Positions 1 to 8,356 of a stretch of 34,605 bases of DNA are shown here, one piece after another. Both the position numbers and the translations under genes were made by a program. The stretch lies in the NCBI GenBank assembly GCA_035335645.1, contig DAOQMM010000027.1, positions 1 through 34,605 of the forward strand. Reading direction: 5' to 3'. The notes under the pieces were generated by a model. The model made no database searches. It was not told the origin of the DNA and saw nothing but the letters and a program-made list of their open reading frames with translations. The stretch comes from Zoogloea sp035335645. GTDB lineage: Bacteria > Pseudomonadota > Gammaproteobacteria > Burkholderiales > Rhodocyclaceae. Every line of letters starts with the position of its first letter. Position 1 is the stretch's first letter.

Positions 1-538
1 CCCAGGAGCCGGTGAGCTGCTCGGCCTTCACGTCGCCGCCGTCCACGATCTTCAGCGCGTCGTAGAACTCGCCGCGGAAGTAGGCCTGGCGGCGCCCGTA
101 ACAGGACAGGGTAGACAGGGAGGTGAGCAGCGGGCGGGTGCCGAAGTTGCGGCCGAAGTTGCTCTCCACGCCCCACACGGCGACGACGGTGGCGGGGTCC
201 ACGTGGTAGCGGGCAGCCACGGCGGCGAGGGTGTCGCCCCACTGCTTGAGCATCGCCTGCCCGTCGGCGACGCGTTCGTCGTCCACCAGGCCGGAGAGGT
301 AATCCCAGATCGGGGTGCGGAATTCGGGCTGGTAGTCGAGAAAATCCAGCACCTTGAGATCCGGCTCCAGGCCGGCGGTGAGGCGTTCGTAGCCGGCAGG
401 CGAGACGCCCCGCGCGACGGCGCCGGCCTTGAGGCCCGCGACGCAGGGGGCGAACTGGGCGACATCGGCGGCGCGGGCGACAGGCACGCCCAGGACGAGG
501 GCCGCCACGCCGGCGGCCAGGGTGGAGCGAAGAGTCAT
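1..538 (-). CDS. Lytic murein transglycosylase, MltB type (partial, C-terminus off the window)
   Basis: This periplasmic enzyme family cleaves peptidoglycan glycan strands to 1,6-anhydromuropeptides. The first 179 residues are visible. A signal peptide (about residues 1-23, ending ARA) is followed by a helical region. The MltB-family catalytic motif VWGVESNFGR covers residues 121-130, with E125 as the expected catalytic glutamate. It is followed by the typical TLSCYGRRQAYFRGEF block (about 143-158) and LTGSW at the window edge. The start ATG shares one base with the stop of the upstream DUF2242 gene, so the two are probably translationally coupled. The reading frame stays open to base 1. Family assignment is firm; the subfamily name is not. 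Confidence 0.9.
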   Translation of the reverse strand, partial: MTLRSTLAAGVAALVLGVPVARAADVAQFAPCVAGLKAGAVARGVSPAGYERLTAGLEPDLKVLDFLDYQPEFRTPIWDYLSGLVDDERVADGQAMLKQWGDTLAAVAARYHVDPATVVAVWGVESNFGRNFGTRPLLTSLSTLSCYGRRQAYFRGEFYDALKIVDGGDVKAEQLTGSW

Positions 539-1068
539 CAGCGGATGTAGGTCTGCATCAGGGCGAAGAAGCGCCCGTAGAAATCGGAATCGGTGATGGT
601 CTCTTCACCGACCTTGACGAGGGATTCGCCGTTGCCGCCCAGGGGCAGGTTGAGGGAGCCGATGCCGGCGACGCTGACTCCGGCGCTGCTGGAACTGGCC
701 TTGAGCTCGTCGCGGACTTCGCGGGCATTGGCGAAGACTTCGGTGCCGTCGCCGTCCGCCAGGCAGGAGAGGACGAAGTTGATCTGCACGTGCACGTTGC
801 GCTCGGGCTGGAAGAACTTGCGCGCCTTGACCGCGTCGGGCTTGGCGTCCTCGATCACGTAGCCCTGGCTGAGCAGGGCGCGCCGGCCGGCGTCGCAGGC
901 CGCGGTCGGCGCCACGTCCACCGCCACCTCGTAGGGCGAGTTGGTGTTGAAGCGCTCGCTGCGGTAGGTCAGGTCTTTCTTGGGGGCGCTGCTGCAGGCG
1001 CCAAGGGCCAGCGCGGCGCAGCTGAGGAGGAACAGAACGGGCAGGCGGGCGGAGCGGTGGTGCTGCAT
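538..1068 (-). CDS. DUF2242-family lipoprotein
   Basis: A predicted 176-residue lipoprotein of unknown function. The signal peptide ends in a lipobox ALGAC with C25 as the lipidated cysteine. The mature part carries the blocks I associate with DUF2242: AACDAGRRALLSQGYVI, then KARKFFQPE, then an ETITDSDFYGRFF segment near the C-terminus. The frame could start further upstream at 1149, but that would put 27 Pro/Arg-rich residues before the signal peptide, so ATG 1068 is chosen. It lies 86 bp downstream of polA on the same strand and touches the transglycosylase gene, suggesting a cell-envelope role. No biochemical function is known to me. Confidence 0.8.
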   Translation of the reverse strand: MQHHRSARLPVLFLLSCAALALGACSSAPKKDLTYRSERFNTNSPYEVAVDVAPTAACDAGRRALLSQGYVIEDAKPDAVKARKFFQPERNVHVQINFVLSCLADGDGTEVFANAREVRDELKASSSSAGVSVAGIGSLNLPLGGNGESLVKVGEETITDSDFYGRFFALMQTYIR

Positions 1069-1154
1069 GGGCGGATCTCGTGGGGTGGGCGGAGGGTCGG
1101 CGCGAACCGGGCCGGGCGCGGAGGAGCCGTCCGCGCCCGGCGCACGCATTGCGA

Positions 1155-3911
1155 TCAGTGGGCCTCGTCCCAGTTCGCGCCGACCCCCACTTCGGCAACC
1201 AGCGGCACGGAAAGTTGCGCGACGCCCGCCATGAGCTGGGGCAGCCGCTCGCGGATCAGAGCGACCTCGTCGTCGGGCACTTCCAGCACCAGTTCGTCGT
1301 GGACCTGCAGGATCAGGCGCGCCCGCACGCCGGCCGTTTTGAGCCAGGCAGACACGGCGATCATGGCCTTCTTGATCAGATCCGCGGCGGTGCCCTGCAT
1401 GGGCGCGTTGATGGCGGCCCGTTCGGCAGCCTGGCGCCGCCCCACCTGCTGGGCGCGGATCTCCGGCAGGTACAGGCGGCGGCCGAAGACGGTCTCCACG
1501 TAGCCCTGTGTCCGGGCTTCGGTGCGGGTGCGCTCCATGTAGGCGGCGACGCCGGGGTATCGGGCAAAGTAGCGGTCGATGTAGGTTGCCGCGGCGGCCC
1601 GCTCGATGCCCAGGTTTCTGGCCAGGCCGTGGGCGCTCATGCCGTAGATCAGCCCGAAGTTGATCACCTTGGCGGTGCGGCGCTGCTCGCTGCCGACTTC
1701 CATGGGCGTGATGCCGAAGATCTCGGCGGCGGTGGCCCGGTGCACGTCCTCGCCGTGGGCGAAGGCGTTCAGCAGGCCGGCGTCGCCGGACAGGTGGGCC
1801 ATGATGCGCAGCTCGATCTGGGAGTAGTCCGCCGAGACGATGCGGTGGCCGGCCGGGGCGATGAAGGCGGCGCGGATGCGGCGGCCTTCCGGCGTGCGGA
1901 TGGGGATGTTCTGCAGGTTGGGCTCGGTGCTGGCCAGGCGCCCGGTGACGGCCACCGCCTGGCTGAAGCTGGTGTGCACGCGCCCGGTGCGCGGGTTGAC
2001 CATCAGCGGCAGCTTGTCGGTGTAGGTGTTCTTGAGCTTGGCCAGGCTGCGGTGCTCCAGCAGCAGCTTGGGCAGCGGGTAGTCCTCGGCGAGCTGGGTG
2101 AGCACGTCCTCGTCGGTGGACGGCTGGCCGGTGGCGGTCTTCTTGACCACCGGCAGGCCCAGCTTGGTGAACAGGATCTCGCCGAGCTGCTTGGGCGAGC
2201 CCAGGTTGAAGGGCTGGCCGGCGAGGGCGTGGGCGTCGAGCTCCAGCGCGTGCAGGCGACGCCCGAGCTCCTCGGAATGCTGGGCGAGGAGGAAGTCGTC
2301 GATGAGCACGCCGGTGCGCTCCATCTCAAAGAGCACCCGCGCGGTGGGCAGCTCCACGTCCCGGTAGAGGGCGGCGAGGGCGGGCTCGGCGGCGAGCTGG
2401 GCGGACAGGGCGTGGTGCAGGCGCAGGGTGATGTCCGCGTCCTCGGCGGCATATTCGGTGGCGCGGGCCAGGTCCACCTCGCCGAAGCCGATCTGCTTGG
2501 CGCCCTTGCCGCAGACTTCGGCGTAGGTCAGGGTCTTGAGGCCCAGGTGACGACTGGCGAGGGAATCCATGTCGTGGGACTTGTCGCTTTCCAGCACGTA
2601 GGATTCCAGCAGGGTGTCCTCGGCGATGCCGGCGAGCCGGATGCCGTGGTTGGCGAGAATGTGGGCGTCGTACTTGAGGTTCTGGCCGAGCTTGCGGTGA
2701 GCGTCGGACTCCAGCCAGGGCTTGAGGCGGGCCAGCACCTCGGCCAGGGGCAGCTGGGCCGGCGCGTCGGCGTAGGTGTGCGCCAGCGGCAGGTAGGCGG
2801 CCTGGCCCGTGACGGTGGCGAAGGACATGCCCACGAGAGTCGCGACCAGCGGGTCGAGGCCGGTGGTCTCGGTGTCGAAGGCGGTCAGTTCGGCTGCCTG
2901 GATCTGTGCCAGCCAGGCGTCGAAGGCGTCCCAGTCGAGCAGGGTGGCATAGCCCTGACGGTGGGCACCGGGCGCGGCCGGCTCGGCGGACGGCGGTGGA
3001 GCGTCGCCGGCGGGGGGCGTCTCGGAGGCACCGGCGGGCGGGGCGGATTCGAGCTCCTTCAGCCAGCTCTTGAACTCCATGCGCCGGTAGAGCTCAGCCA
3101 GCGCCGCCCGGTCGGCCGGTCGCACCGCCAGATCGGCCGGGCCGACGGGCAGGGGCAGATCGGTGACGACGGTGACGAGCTTGCGCCCGAGGGGTAGGAA
3201 GTCCAGATGCTTGCGCAGGTTCTCGCCGACCTTGCCGCCCACCTCGGCGGCGTGGGCCACGAGGGTGTCCAGGTCGCCGTACTGGCTGAGCCACTTGACG
3301 GCGGTCTTGGGGCCGCATTTCTCGACGCCCGGCACGTTGTCCACGGTGTCGCCGATGAGGGCCAGGTAATCCACGATGCGGCCCGGCGGCACGCCGAACT
3401 TGGCCTCCACGCCGGCTGCGTCGAGAACTTCCTCGCTCATGGTGTTCACCCAGCGCACGCCCGGTCCCACCAACTGGGTGAGATCCTTGTCGCCGGTGGA
3501 GATGACCACCTCCCAGCCGGCCTCCGCGGCCTGGCGGGTGAGGGTGCCGATCACGTCGTCGGCCTCGACGCCGTCTTCCATCAGCAGCGGCCAGCCTTCT
3601 GCGCGTACGGCGGCGTGGAGGGGCTCGATCTGGGCGCGCAGATCCTCGGGCATGGGCGGCCGCTGGGCCTTGTAGGCGGGGAACCAGTCGTCGCGGAAGG
3701 TCTTGCCCTTGGCATCGAAGACGCAGGCGCGGTAGTCCGCCTTGTAGTCGGATTCGAGGCGACGTAGCATGGCGAGCACCCCGCGCACGGCGCCCGTGGG
3801 TTCGCCGGCCGAGTTGCGCAGGTCGGGCAGGGCGTGGAAGGCGCGGTACAGGTAGCTGGAACCGTCGACGAGCAGCAGGGTCGGCATGGGCAAGCCCGGG
3901 CCCGACGGCAC
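1155..3911 (-). CDS. polA: DNA polymerase I
   Basis: Repair and Okazaki-fragment polymerase, 918 residues, full length for the family. The N-terminal 5'-nuclease domain (about 10-285) has LLLVDGSSYLYRAFH, GVEADDVIG, STGDKD and the GDTVDNVPG loop. A Pro/Ala-rich linker (about 289-316) follows. The 3'-5' exonuclease domain retains the DEDDy set: D346 and E348 (FDTET), D415 (NLKYD), Y487 and D491 (YAAEDAD), so proofreading should be active. The polymerase domain has motif A D695 (SADYSQIELR), motif B K748/Y756 (RTAKVINFGLIYG) and motif C D872 (QVHDELVLE). The ATG at 3911 has AGGGG eight bases upstream. A start at 3887 (MPTLLLVDG) matches relatives better but lacks a clear ribosome site. It diverges from the LOG gene with 32 bp between. 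Confidence 0.97.
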   Translation of the reverse strand: MPSGPGLPMPTLLLVDGSSYLYRAFHALPDLRNSAGEPTGAVRGVLAMLRRLESDYKADYRACVFDAKGKTFRDDWFPAYKAQRPPMPEDLRAQIEPLHAAVRAEGWPLLMEDGVEADDVIGTLTRQAAEAGWEVVISTGDKDLTQLVGPGVRWVNTMSEEVLDAAGVEAKFGVPPGRIVDYLALIGDTVDNVPGVEKCGPKTAVKWLSQYGDLDTLVAHAAEVGGKVGENLRKHLDFLPLGRKLVTVVTDLPLPVGPADLAVRPADRAALAELYRRMEFKSWLKELESAPPAGASETPPAGDAPPPSAEPAAPGAHRQGYATLLDWDAFDAWLAQIQAAELTAFDTETTGLDPLVATLVGMSFATVTGQAAYLPLAHTYADAPAQLPLAEVLARLKPWLESDAHRKLGQNLKYDAHILANHGIRLAGIAEDTLLESYVLESDKSHDMDSLASRHLGLKTLTYAEVCGKGAKQIGFGEVDLARATEYAAEDADITLRLHHALSAQLAAEPALAALYRDVELPTARVLFEMERTGVLIDDFLLAQHSEELGRRLHALELDAHALAGQPFNLGSPKQLGEILFTKLGLPVVKKTATGQPSTDEDVLTQLAEDYPLPKLLLEHRSLAKLKNTYTDKLPLMVNPRTGRVHTSFSQAVAVTGRLASTEPNLQNIPIRTPEGRRIRAAFIAPAGHRIVSADYSQIELRIMAHLSGDAGLLNAFAHGEDVHRATAAEIFGITPMEVGSEQRRTAKVINFGLIYGMSAHGLARNLGIERAAAATYIDRYFARYPGVAAYMERTRTEARTQGYVETVFGRRLYLPEIRAQQVGRRQAAERAAINAPMQGTAADLIKKAMIAVSAWLKTAGVRARLILQVHDELVLEVPDDEVALIRERLPQLMAGVAQLSVPLVAEVGVGANWDEAH

Positions 3912-3943
3912 GATGCCGGCGGCCCCTATTCCTCAGAAGAAAA

Positions 3944-4669
3944 ATGACAGCAAAAGACAAGCTCCCGAAGATGGCGCCGGGGTCGGAATCCCAACACTTC
4001 ACGGCCCGGGAGTCGTGGCGGATTTTCGGGATTATGGCAGAGTTCGTCGAGGCGACCGAACGGCTCAAGCCGATCCGCCCGGCGGTGTCGATCTTCGGCA
4101 GCGCCCGCGTCAAACCCGACCATCCCTACTACGCCCAGACCGAACGCATCGCGCGACTGCTGTCGGACGCGGGCTTCTCGGTGATCTCCGGCGGCGGGCC
4201 GGGCATCATGGAGGCGGCCAACAAGGGCGCCTATTTCGGCAAGTCACCCAGCGTGGGGCTCAACATCCAGCTCCCCATGGAGCAGCAGGCGAATCCCTAT
4301 CAGGACATTTCCCAGACCTTCCAGCACTTCTTCGCGCGCAAGTTCATGTTCGTGAAGTTCGCGTCGGCCTACGTGGTGATGCCGGGCGGCTTCGGCACCC
4401 TTGACGAGCTGCTGGAGGCGATGACCCTGATCCAGACCGGCAAGAGCCGCAAGATCCCGGTGATCCTGGTGCATGAGCCCTTCTGGCGCGGGCTGGTGGA
4501 CTGGTTCAAGGACCGCCTGGTGAGCGAGGAGATGATCCACCCGGAGGATCTGAATCTGATCCAGGTGATCGACGAGCCGGAGAAGGTGGTGGACGCCATC
4601 TTCAACCATTACCAGACCCGCGGCTTCCTGCCCCTGCCGGACGAACACGAGCTGATGCTGAATCTGTAA
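3944..4669 (+). CDS. LOG family protein (TIGR00730-type Rossmann fold)
   Basis: 241 residues. The LOG/YgdH-like family includes cytokinin-activating nucleoside 5'-monophosphate phosphoribohydrolases and related nucleotide hydrolases. Visible motifs are SGGGPGIMEA (82-91), the Arg-Lys of FFARKFMF (R132, K133) and the diagnostic MPGGFGTLDE (146-155). Those residues build the nucleotide-binding and catalytic site in characterised members, so hydrolysis of a purine nucleotide is likely; the true substrate is not visible. A purine-rich AGAAGAAA lies just before the ATG. The gene is divergent from polA, so the two promoters must overlap or extend into coding sequence. Confidence 0.9.
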   Translation: MTAKDKLPKMAPGSESQHFTARESWRIFGIMAEFVEATERLKPIRPAVSIFGSARVKPDHPYYAQTERIARLLSDAGFSVISGGGPGIMEAANKGAYFGKSPSVGLNIQLPMEQQANPYQDISQTFQHFFARKFMFVKFASAYVVMPGGFGTLDELLEAMTLIQTGKSRKIPVILVHEPFWRGLVDWFKDRLVSEEMIHPEDLNLIQVIDEPEKVVDAIFNHYQTRGFLPLPDEHELMLNL

Positions 4670-4685
4670 GCGCCGGAGCGCGGGG

Positions 4686-4710
4686 TACAATGCCGGCATC
4701 TTGAGGAGAA
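4686..4710 (+). promoter_or_regulatory. Candidate -10 box and Shine-Dalgarno for the DUF2782 gene
   Basis: TACAAT at 4686-4691 is a good -10 hexamer, and the purine-rich GAGGAGAA at 4703-4710 sits four bases before the ATG at 4715. No convincing -35 is visible, since the upstream positions lie in the end of the LOG gene. Read-through from the LOG gene is also possible. Confidence 0.4.
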
Positions 4711-4714
4711 CACC

Positions 4715-5053
4715 ATGCCCCGCATCCCGCATTTCGCCGCTCTGATGCTGGCGGTCACCGCCGGCGCCTGGGCCCAGCAGCCGCCCAGGCTCGAACCCCT
4801 GCCCGAACCGCCCCCGCCGCCGCCCGGCATGGAACTGGACCCGTCCCTGGAGCCCCAGGTCACCATCGTCAAGAAGGGCGAGGACACGGTGGAGGAGTAC
4901 CGGGTCAATGGCCAGCTCTACATGATCAAGGTCACCCCGGTGAACGGCCCGGCCTACTACCTCTACGACGACGTGGGCAACGGCGACTTCCTGCGCCGCG
5001 ACAGCCAGGATTCCGGCGTGCGCGTGCCCAAGTGGGTGATCAAGCGCTGGTGA
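4715..5053 (+). CDS. DUF2782 protein, small exported protein
   Basis: 112 residues of unknown function. A signal peptide (about 1-20, ending AWA) is followed by a Pro/Glu linker containing a run of prolines (about 23-37). A compact domain of about 65 residues then has VTIVKKGEDTVEEYRVNG and the YYLYDDVGNGDF block typical of DUF2782. The family is often encoded beside polA in gammaproteobacteria, and here it is one gene away from polA. The end is tail-to-tail with sppA, with two strong hairpins between. The exported location is predicted, the function unknown. Confidence 0.85.
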   Translation: MPRIPHFAALMLAVTAGAWAQQPPRLEPLPEPPPPPPGMELDPSLEPQVTIVKKGEDTVEEYRVNGQLYMIKVTPVNGPAYYLYDDVGNGDFLRRDSQDSGVRVPKWVIKRW

Positions 5054-5066
5054 GGCCCTGAAACGC

Positions 5067-5090
5067 CGGACCCGGCCGCAGCCGGGTCCG
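5067..5090. terminator. Hairpin between convergent DUF2782 and sppA genes
   Basis: A perfect 10 bp stem (CGGACCCGGC paired with GCCGGGTCCG) closes on a CGCA tetraloop. There is no long T-tract on either side, so it may act as a bidirectional 3'-end hairpin rather than a classical intrinsic terminator. Confidence 0.6.
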
Positions 5091-5107
5091 ATCAATGGAC
5101 TGCGCTG

Positions 5108-5132
5108 CGCCGGGCGGCCTCACCGCCCGGCG
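5108..5132. terminator. Second hairpin between convergent DUF2782 and sppA genes
   Basis: A perfect 10 bp stem, CGCCGGGCGG with CCGCCCGGCG, has a five-base loop. It lies 10 bp downstream of the sppA stop on the minus strand. It lacks a T-tract; its position between two gene ends supports a 3'-end role. Confidence 0.55.
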
Positions 5133-5142
5133 GCGCCCCGGA

Positions 5143-6972
5143 TCAGGGCGCCACGCACAGGCAGTGCAGGTAGGCGAAGCCCGGATCGTTCCAGTGGGCA
5201 AGGTTCGCCAGTTCGCCCCGCAGGTTGGCCAGCAGGACATCCACCGGTGACGCAGCAGCGCTTGCGCGGGATTCCTCCTCGCTGTCGAGCAGCCGGGTGA
5301 GGAGTTGATCGCGGGGCGACAGGGATTTCTCCACGTAGGTCACGTCGTATCGGGTGAGGCCGGCCCGGGCGGCCGCGGCCTTGACCGCTTCGTCGAGCCC
5401 GCCGAGCTTGTCCACCAGACCCTTCTCCTTGGCCTGCGTCCCCAGCCACACGCGCCCCTGGGCGATCGGATCCACCGCCTCGGGCGTCATCCGGCGGCCC
5501 TGGGCCACCACCTGCAGGAAGCGCTTGTAACCGTGGTCGATGGACTGCTGGAGCAGGTCCGCCACCTTCGGGTCCAGCGGCCGGCGCGGATCCAGTCCGC
5601 CCGCCAGCGGTGTGGTGCCGAAACCGTCCACCGTGAGGCCCAGCTTGTTCATCGGCCCGGAGAGGTCCGGCACCATCGCGAAGATGCCGATGGAGCCGGT
5701 CAGGGTCGCCGGGCTGGCCCACACCTCGTCGGCGGCGGTGCTGATCCAGTAACCGCCGGAAGCCGCCACCGAGCTCATGGAGACAATCACCGGCTTGCCG
5801 GCCTTGCGGGTCAGCTCCAGTTCGCGGCGGATCACCTCGGAGGCGAAGGCGCTGCCCCCCGGGCTGTCGACTCGCAGCACCAGGGCCTTGATGGCGTCGT
5901 TTTCCCGCGCCTGACGGATCAGCAGGGCCGCGGTGTCGCCGCCCACCACACCGGCAGGCTGATCGCCGTCCACGATGGCGCCCTGGGCCACCACCACGCC
6001 GACACGCTCGTCGGGGTGAGGCGCAGCCTCGCGCACGTGGGCGAGGTAGGCCGCCAGATCCACGTGCCTGTACTGCTTGCCGTCGCCGTCCGTGCCAACG
6101 CGCGCCTTGAGGAAGTCGCGCCACTCGTCGGCCGTCTTGAGGCCGTCCAGCAGGCCCGCGTCCCGCGCCATGCGGGCCGCGTCGCCGCCGGCGGCGGCCA
6201 TCTGCGCATTGGCGTCGTTGATATAGGCGTCGAGCTTGTCGGCGGCCTTGGGACGGGCCGCCGCGATGTCCTGACGGAAGATCTGCCAGGCCGCCTCCAG
6301 GTAGCCGCGGCTCGCTTCCCGGTCTTCCGGTGACATGTCGCTGCGGGTGTAGGGCTCAACGAAGGACTTGTAGGTGCCCACCCGGAAGATCTGCATGCGC
6401 ACCCCCAGACTGTCGAGCAGGCCCTTGTAGTAGGTGGGATAGCGCGCGAAGCCGGACAGGAAGACGTAGCCGTCCGGGTTCATGAAGGCCTCGTCCGCCT
6501 GGGCCGCCAGGTAATACTGGCTCTGGCTGTAATGCTTGGCATGAACATAGACCTTCTTGCCGGCCTTGCGGAATTCGGCAATGGCCGCGGCGATCTCCTG
6601 CAGCTTGGACAGGCCGACGGTATTGATGCCGTCCGGCTCGATGACCAGCGCCTTGATGCGCGAGTCGGCCGCCGCGGCGCGGATGCCGTCCACGATGTCG
6701 CGCAGCTGCACCTGGTGGATGCCGTCGCCGCCCTGGAGCACGCTCATGGGACTGCGCGAGGTGCGCTGCTCGACGATCTGGCCCACCGGCGCCACCAGCA
6801 GGGCGCTGCCTGCTTCCAGCGGCGTGGGGCGGCTCGCCCACCAGCCGGCGATCAGAAAGACCGCGACTGCGATGAACAACAGGTTCAGGCTGATCTGCCG
6901 GAGGCGATCCACCCCCCGCCACAGGCCGGTCAGCATCCTGCGGATCAGACCGGGCCTCGACTTGCGTTCCAT
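5143..6972 (-). CDS. sppA: Signal peptide peptidase SppA, 67 kDa type
   Basis: 609-residue inner-membrane serine protease that degrades cleaved signal peptides. One membrane segment (about 30-46) anchors two tandem SppA/ClpP-fold domains. The Ser/Lys catalytic dyad is recognisable: K202 in GTYKSFVEPYTR in the N-terminal domain and S405 in SVAASGGYW in the C-terminal domain, as in the long Escherichia coli type. DSPGGSAFASEV (369-380) is the conserved block before the serine. The ATG at 6972 is preceded by GGAGAG; an open extension to 7056 is Arg-rich and not protein-like. It is divergent from the CoA-binding protein gene and ends against the DUF2782 gene. Confidence 0.95.
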   Translation of the reverse strand: MERKSRPGLIRRMLTGLWRGVDRLRQISLNLLFIAVAVFLIAGWWASRPTPLEAGSALLVAPVGQIVEQRTSRSPMSVLQGGDGIHQVQLRDIVDGIRAAAADSRIKALVIEPDGINTVGLSKLQEIAAAIAEFRKAGKKVYVHAKHYSQSQYYLAAQADEAFMNPDGYVFLSGFARYPTYYKGLLDSLGVRMQIFRVGTYKSFVEPYTRSDMSPEDREASRGYLEAAWQIFRQDIAAARPKAADKLDAYINDANAQMAAAGGDAARMARDAGLLDGLKTADEWRDFLKARVGTDGDGKQYRHVDLAAYLAHVREAAPHPDERVGVVVAQGAIVDGDQPAGVVGGDTAALLIRQARENDAIKALVLRVDSPGGSAFASEVIRRELELTRKAGKPVIVSMSSVAASGGYWISTAADEVWASPATLTGSIGIFAMVPDLSGPMNKLGLTVDGFGTTPLAGGLDPRRPLDPKVADLLQQSIDHGYKRFLQVVAQGRRMTPEAVDPIAQGRVWLGTQAKEKGLVDKLGGLDEAVKAAAARAGLTRYDVTYVEKSLSPRDQLLTRLLDSEEESRASAAASPVDVLLANLRGELANLAHWNDPGFAYLHCLCVAP

Positions 6973-7061
6973 TGTGCTCTCCGTTGCTGCGGCCCGGTGC
7001 GCGGGCCTGTTATGCGGGGACCGGTGGCGGCGTCCAAGGTTTCGACGCCGCGGCAATCCGG

Positions 7062-7067
7062 TAGAAT
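7062..7067 (+). promoter_or_regulatory. Candidate -10 box placed for leaderless transcription
   Basis: TAGAAT lies exactly six bases before the ATG at 7074, and no Shine-Dalgarno sequence lies between. A start site about seven bases after the -10 would fall on the ATG itself. The -35 (TTTCGA, 16 bp upstream) is poor. Confidence 0.4.
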
Positions 7068-7073
7068 CCCGCC

Positions 7074-7487
7074 ATGTTTACCAATCCATCCCCCGACCAG
7101 CTCCGCACACTGCTGCGGGAGGTCAAGTCCATCGCCGTGGTCGGCCTGTCGCCGCGCCCGGATCGCCCCAGTCACCGGGTCGCCCGCGCCCTGCAGGGTT
7201 TCGGATACCGCATCGTACCGGTTCGACCTGCCGTTGCCGAAGTGCTCGGTGAAAAAGCCTACGCCCGCCTGGCGGACATTCCCCACCCGGTGGATCTCGT
7301 GGACGTCTTCCGGGCGTCGGACGAGGTCGCACCGCTGGTGGACGAATGCATCGCCCTGGGTGTCAAGCGACTGTGGCTGCAGGACGGGGTGATCGACGAA
7401 GCGGCGGCCGAAAAGGCACAGGCGGCGGGCATGACCGTGGTGATGGACCGTTGCGTGCTGCGGGACTACGTGGATCTTATCCCATGA
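7074..7487 (+). CDS. CoA-binding protein, YccU-like
   Basis: 137-residue single-domain Rossmann protein of the CoA-binding (YccU) family. The glycine-rich start IAVVGLSPRPDRPSHRVA (about 20-37) matches the nucleotide/CoA-binding loop, and VDVFRASDEV and RLWLQDGV are conserved later in the fold. Its cellular role is not established. It overlaps dapF by the four bases ATGA, so it is co-translated with dapF and DUF484. There is no ribosome-binding site ahead of its ATG, and a -10-like box sits six bases upstream (see the separate feature). Confidence 0.88.
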   Translation: MFTNPSPDQLRTLLREVKSIAVVGLSPRPDRPSHRVARALQGFGYRIVPVRPAVAEVLGEKAYARLADIPHPVDLVDVFRASDEVAPLVDECIALGVKRLWLQDGVIDEAAAEKAQAAGMTVVMDRCVLRDYVDLIP

Positions 7488-8323
7488 AGCAGACTCTCGC
7501 CTTCACCAAAATGCAGGGGCTGGGCAACGACTTCGTCATGCTCGACGCCGTGCGCCAGCCCGTAGACCTGTCCCCCGAGCGGGTGCGTGCGCTTGCCGAC
7601 CGGCATTTCGGCATCGGCTGCGACCAGTTGCTGGTGGTCGAGCCATCCGATACGCCGGGCGTGGATTTCCGCTACCGCATCTTCAATGCCGACGGCGGCG
7701 AGGTGGAACAGTGCGGCAACGGCGCCCGCTGCTTCGCCCGCTTCGTCTTCGAACAGGGCCTCACCGACAAGCGCGAGATCCGCGTCGAGACCGCCAAGGG
7801 CCTCATCACCCCGCGCCTGGAGGACGACGGCACGGTCACCGTGGACATGGGCGTGCCGGTGCTCACCCCGGCCGAGGTGCCCTTCGTCAGCGATTCCGAC
7901 GCCTACGTCCAGCCCCTCGACGTGGCCGGCCGGACCGTCGCCATCACTGCCGTGAGCATGGGCAATCCCCACGCCGTGCAGGTGGTGGCGGACGTGGACA
8001 CGGCGCCGGTGGCCGAGACCGGCCCCCTCATCGAGCACCATCCGCGCTTCCCGGCGCGGGTCAACGCGGGCTTCCTGCAGGTGGTGGACGCCCACCGCGT
8101 GCGGCTGCGCGTCTTCGAACGCGGTGCCGGCGAGACCCTCGCCTGCGGCACGGGCGCCTGTGCCGCCGTGGTGGCCGGCATCCTGCGCGAACTCGTGGTC
8201 TCGCCGGTCACTGTCGAGACCCGCGGCGGCGAGCTCACCATCGCCTGGGACGGCGTCGGCACGCCGGTCATGATGACCGGCCCGGCCGTCACCGTGTTCT
8301 CTGGCGAAATCGCCCTTCCGTGA
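7484..8323 (+). CDS. dapF: Diaminopimelate epimerase
   Basis: 279-residue cytoplasmic enzyme that converts LL- to meso-diaminopimelate, the precursor of lysine and of the peptidoglycan crosslink. It begins FTKMQGLGNDF, as in the family. The two catalytic cysteines are present: C77 in EQCGNGARC and C221 in ACGTGACA. MGNPHAV (159-165) and FERGAGET (211-218) are substrate-binding blocks. The start is set by the ATGA overlap with the CoA-binding protein gene; a longer in-frame extension to 7346 lies wholly inside that gene. DUF484 follows after 33 bp in the common dapF-DUF484 order. Confidence 0.97.
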   Translation: MKQTLAFTKMQGLGNDFVMLDAVRQPVDLSPERVRALADRHFGIGCDQLLVVEPSDTPGVDFRYRIFNADGGEVEQCGNGARCFARFVFEQGLTDKREIRVETAKGLITPRLEDDGTVTVDMGVPVLTPAEVPFVSDSDAYVQPLDVAGRTVAITAVSMGNPHAVQVVADVDTAPVAETGPLIEHHPRFPARVNAGFLQVVDAHRVRLRVFERGAGETLACGTGACAAVVAGILRELVVSPVTVETRGGELTIAWDGVGTPVMMTGPAVTVFSGEIALP

Positions 8324-8356
8324 CCCCGTGACCCACTCCTCTCCCGGCGCCCGCCC

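Noticed and set aside
1080..3197. 705-residue open frame on the plus strand across polA
   Set aside because: Gly/Val/His-rich shadow of polA with no recognisable domain; the minus-strand frame carries all the polymerase motifs.
3944..4123. Minus-strand open frames over the LOG gene start as an upstream extension of polA
   Set aside because: Wrong frame for the polymerase and no family similarity; shadow of the LOG gene.
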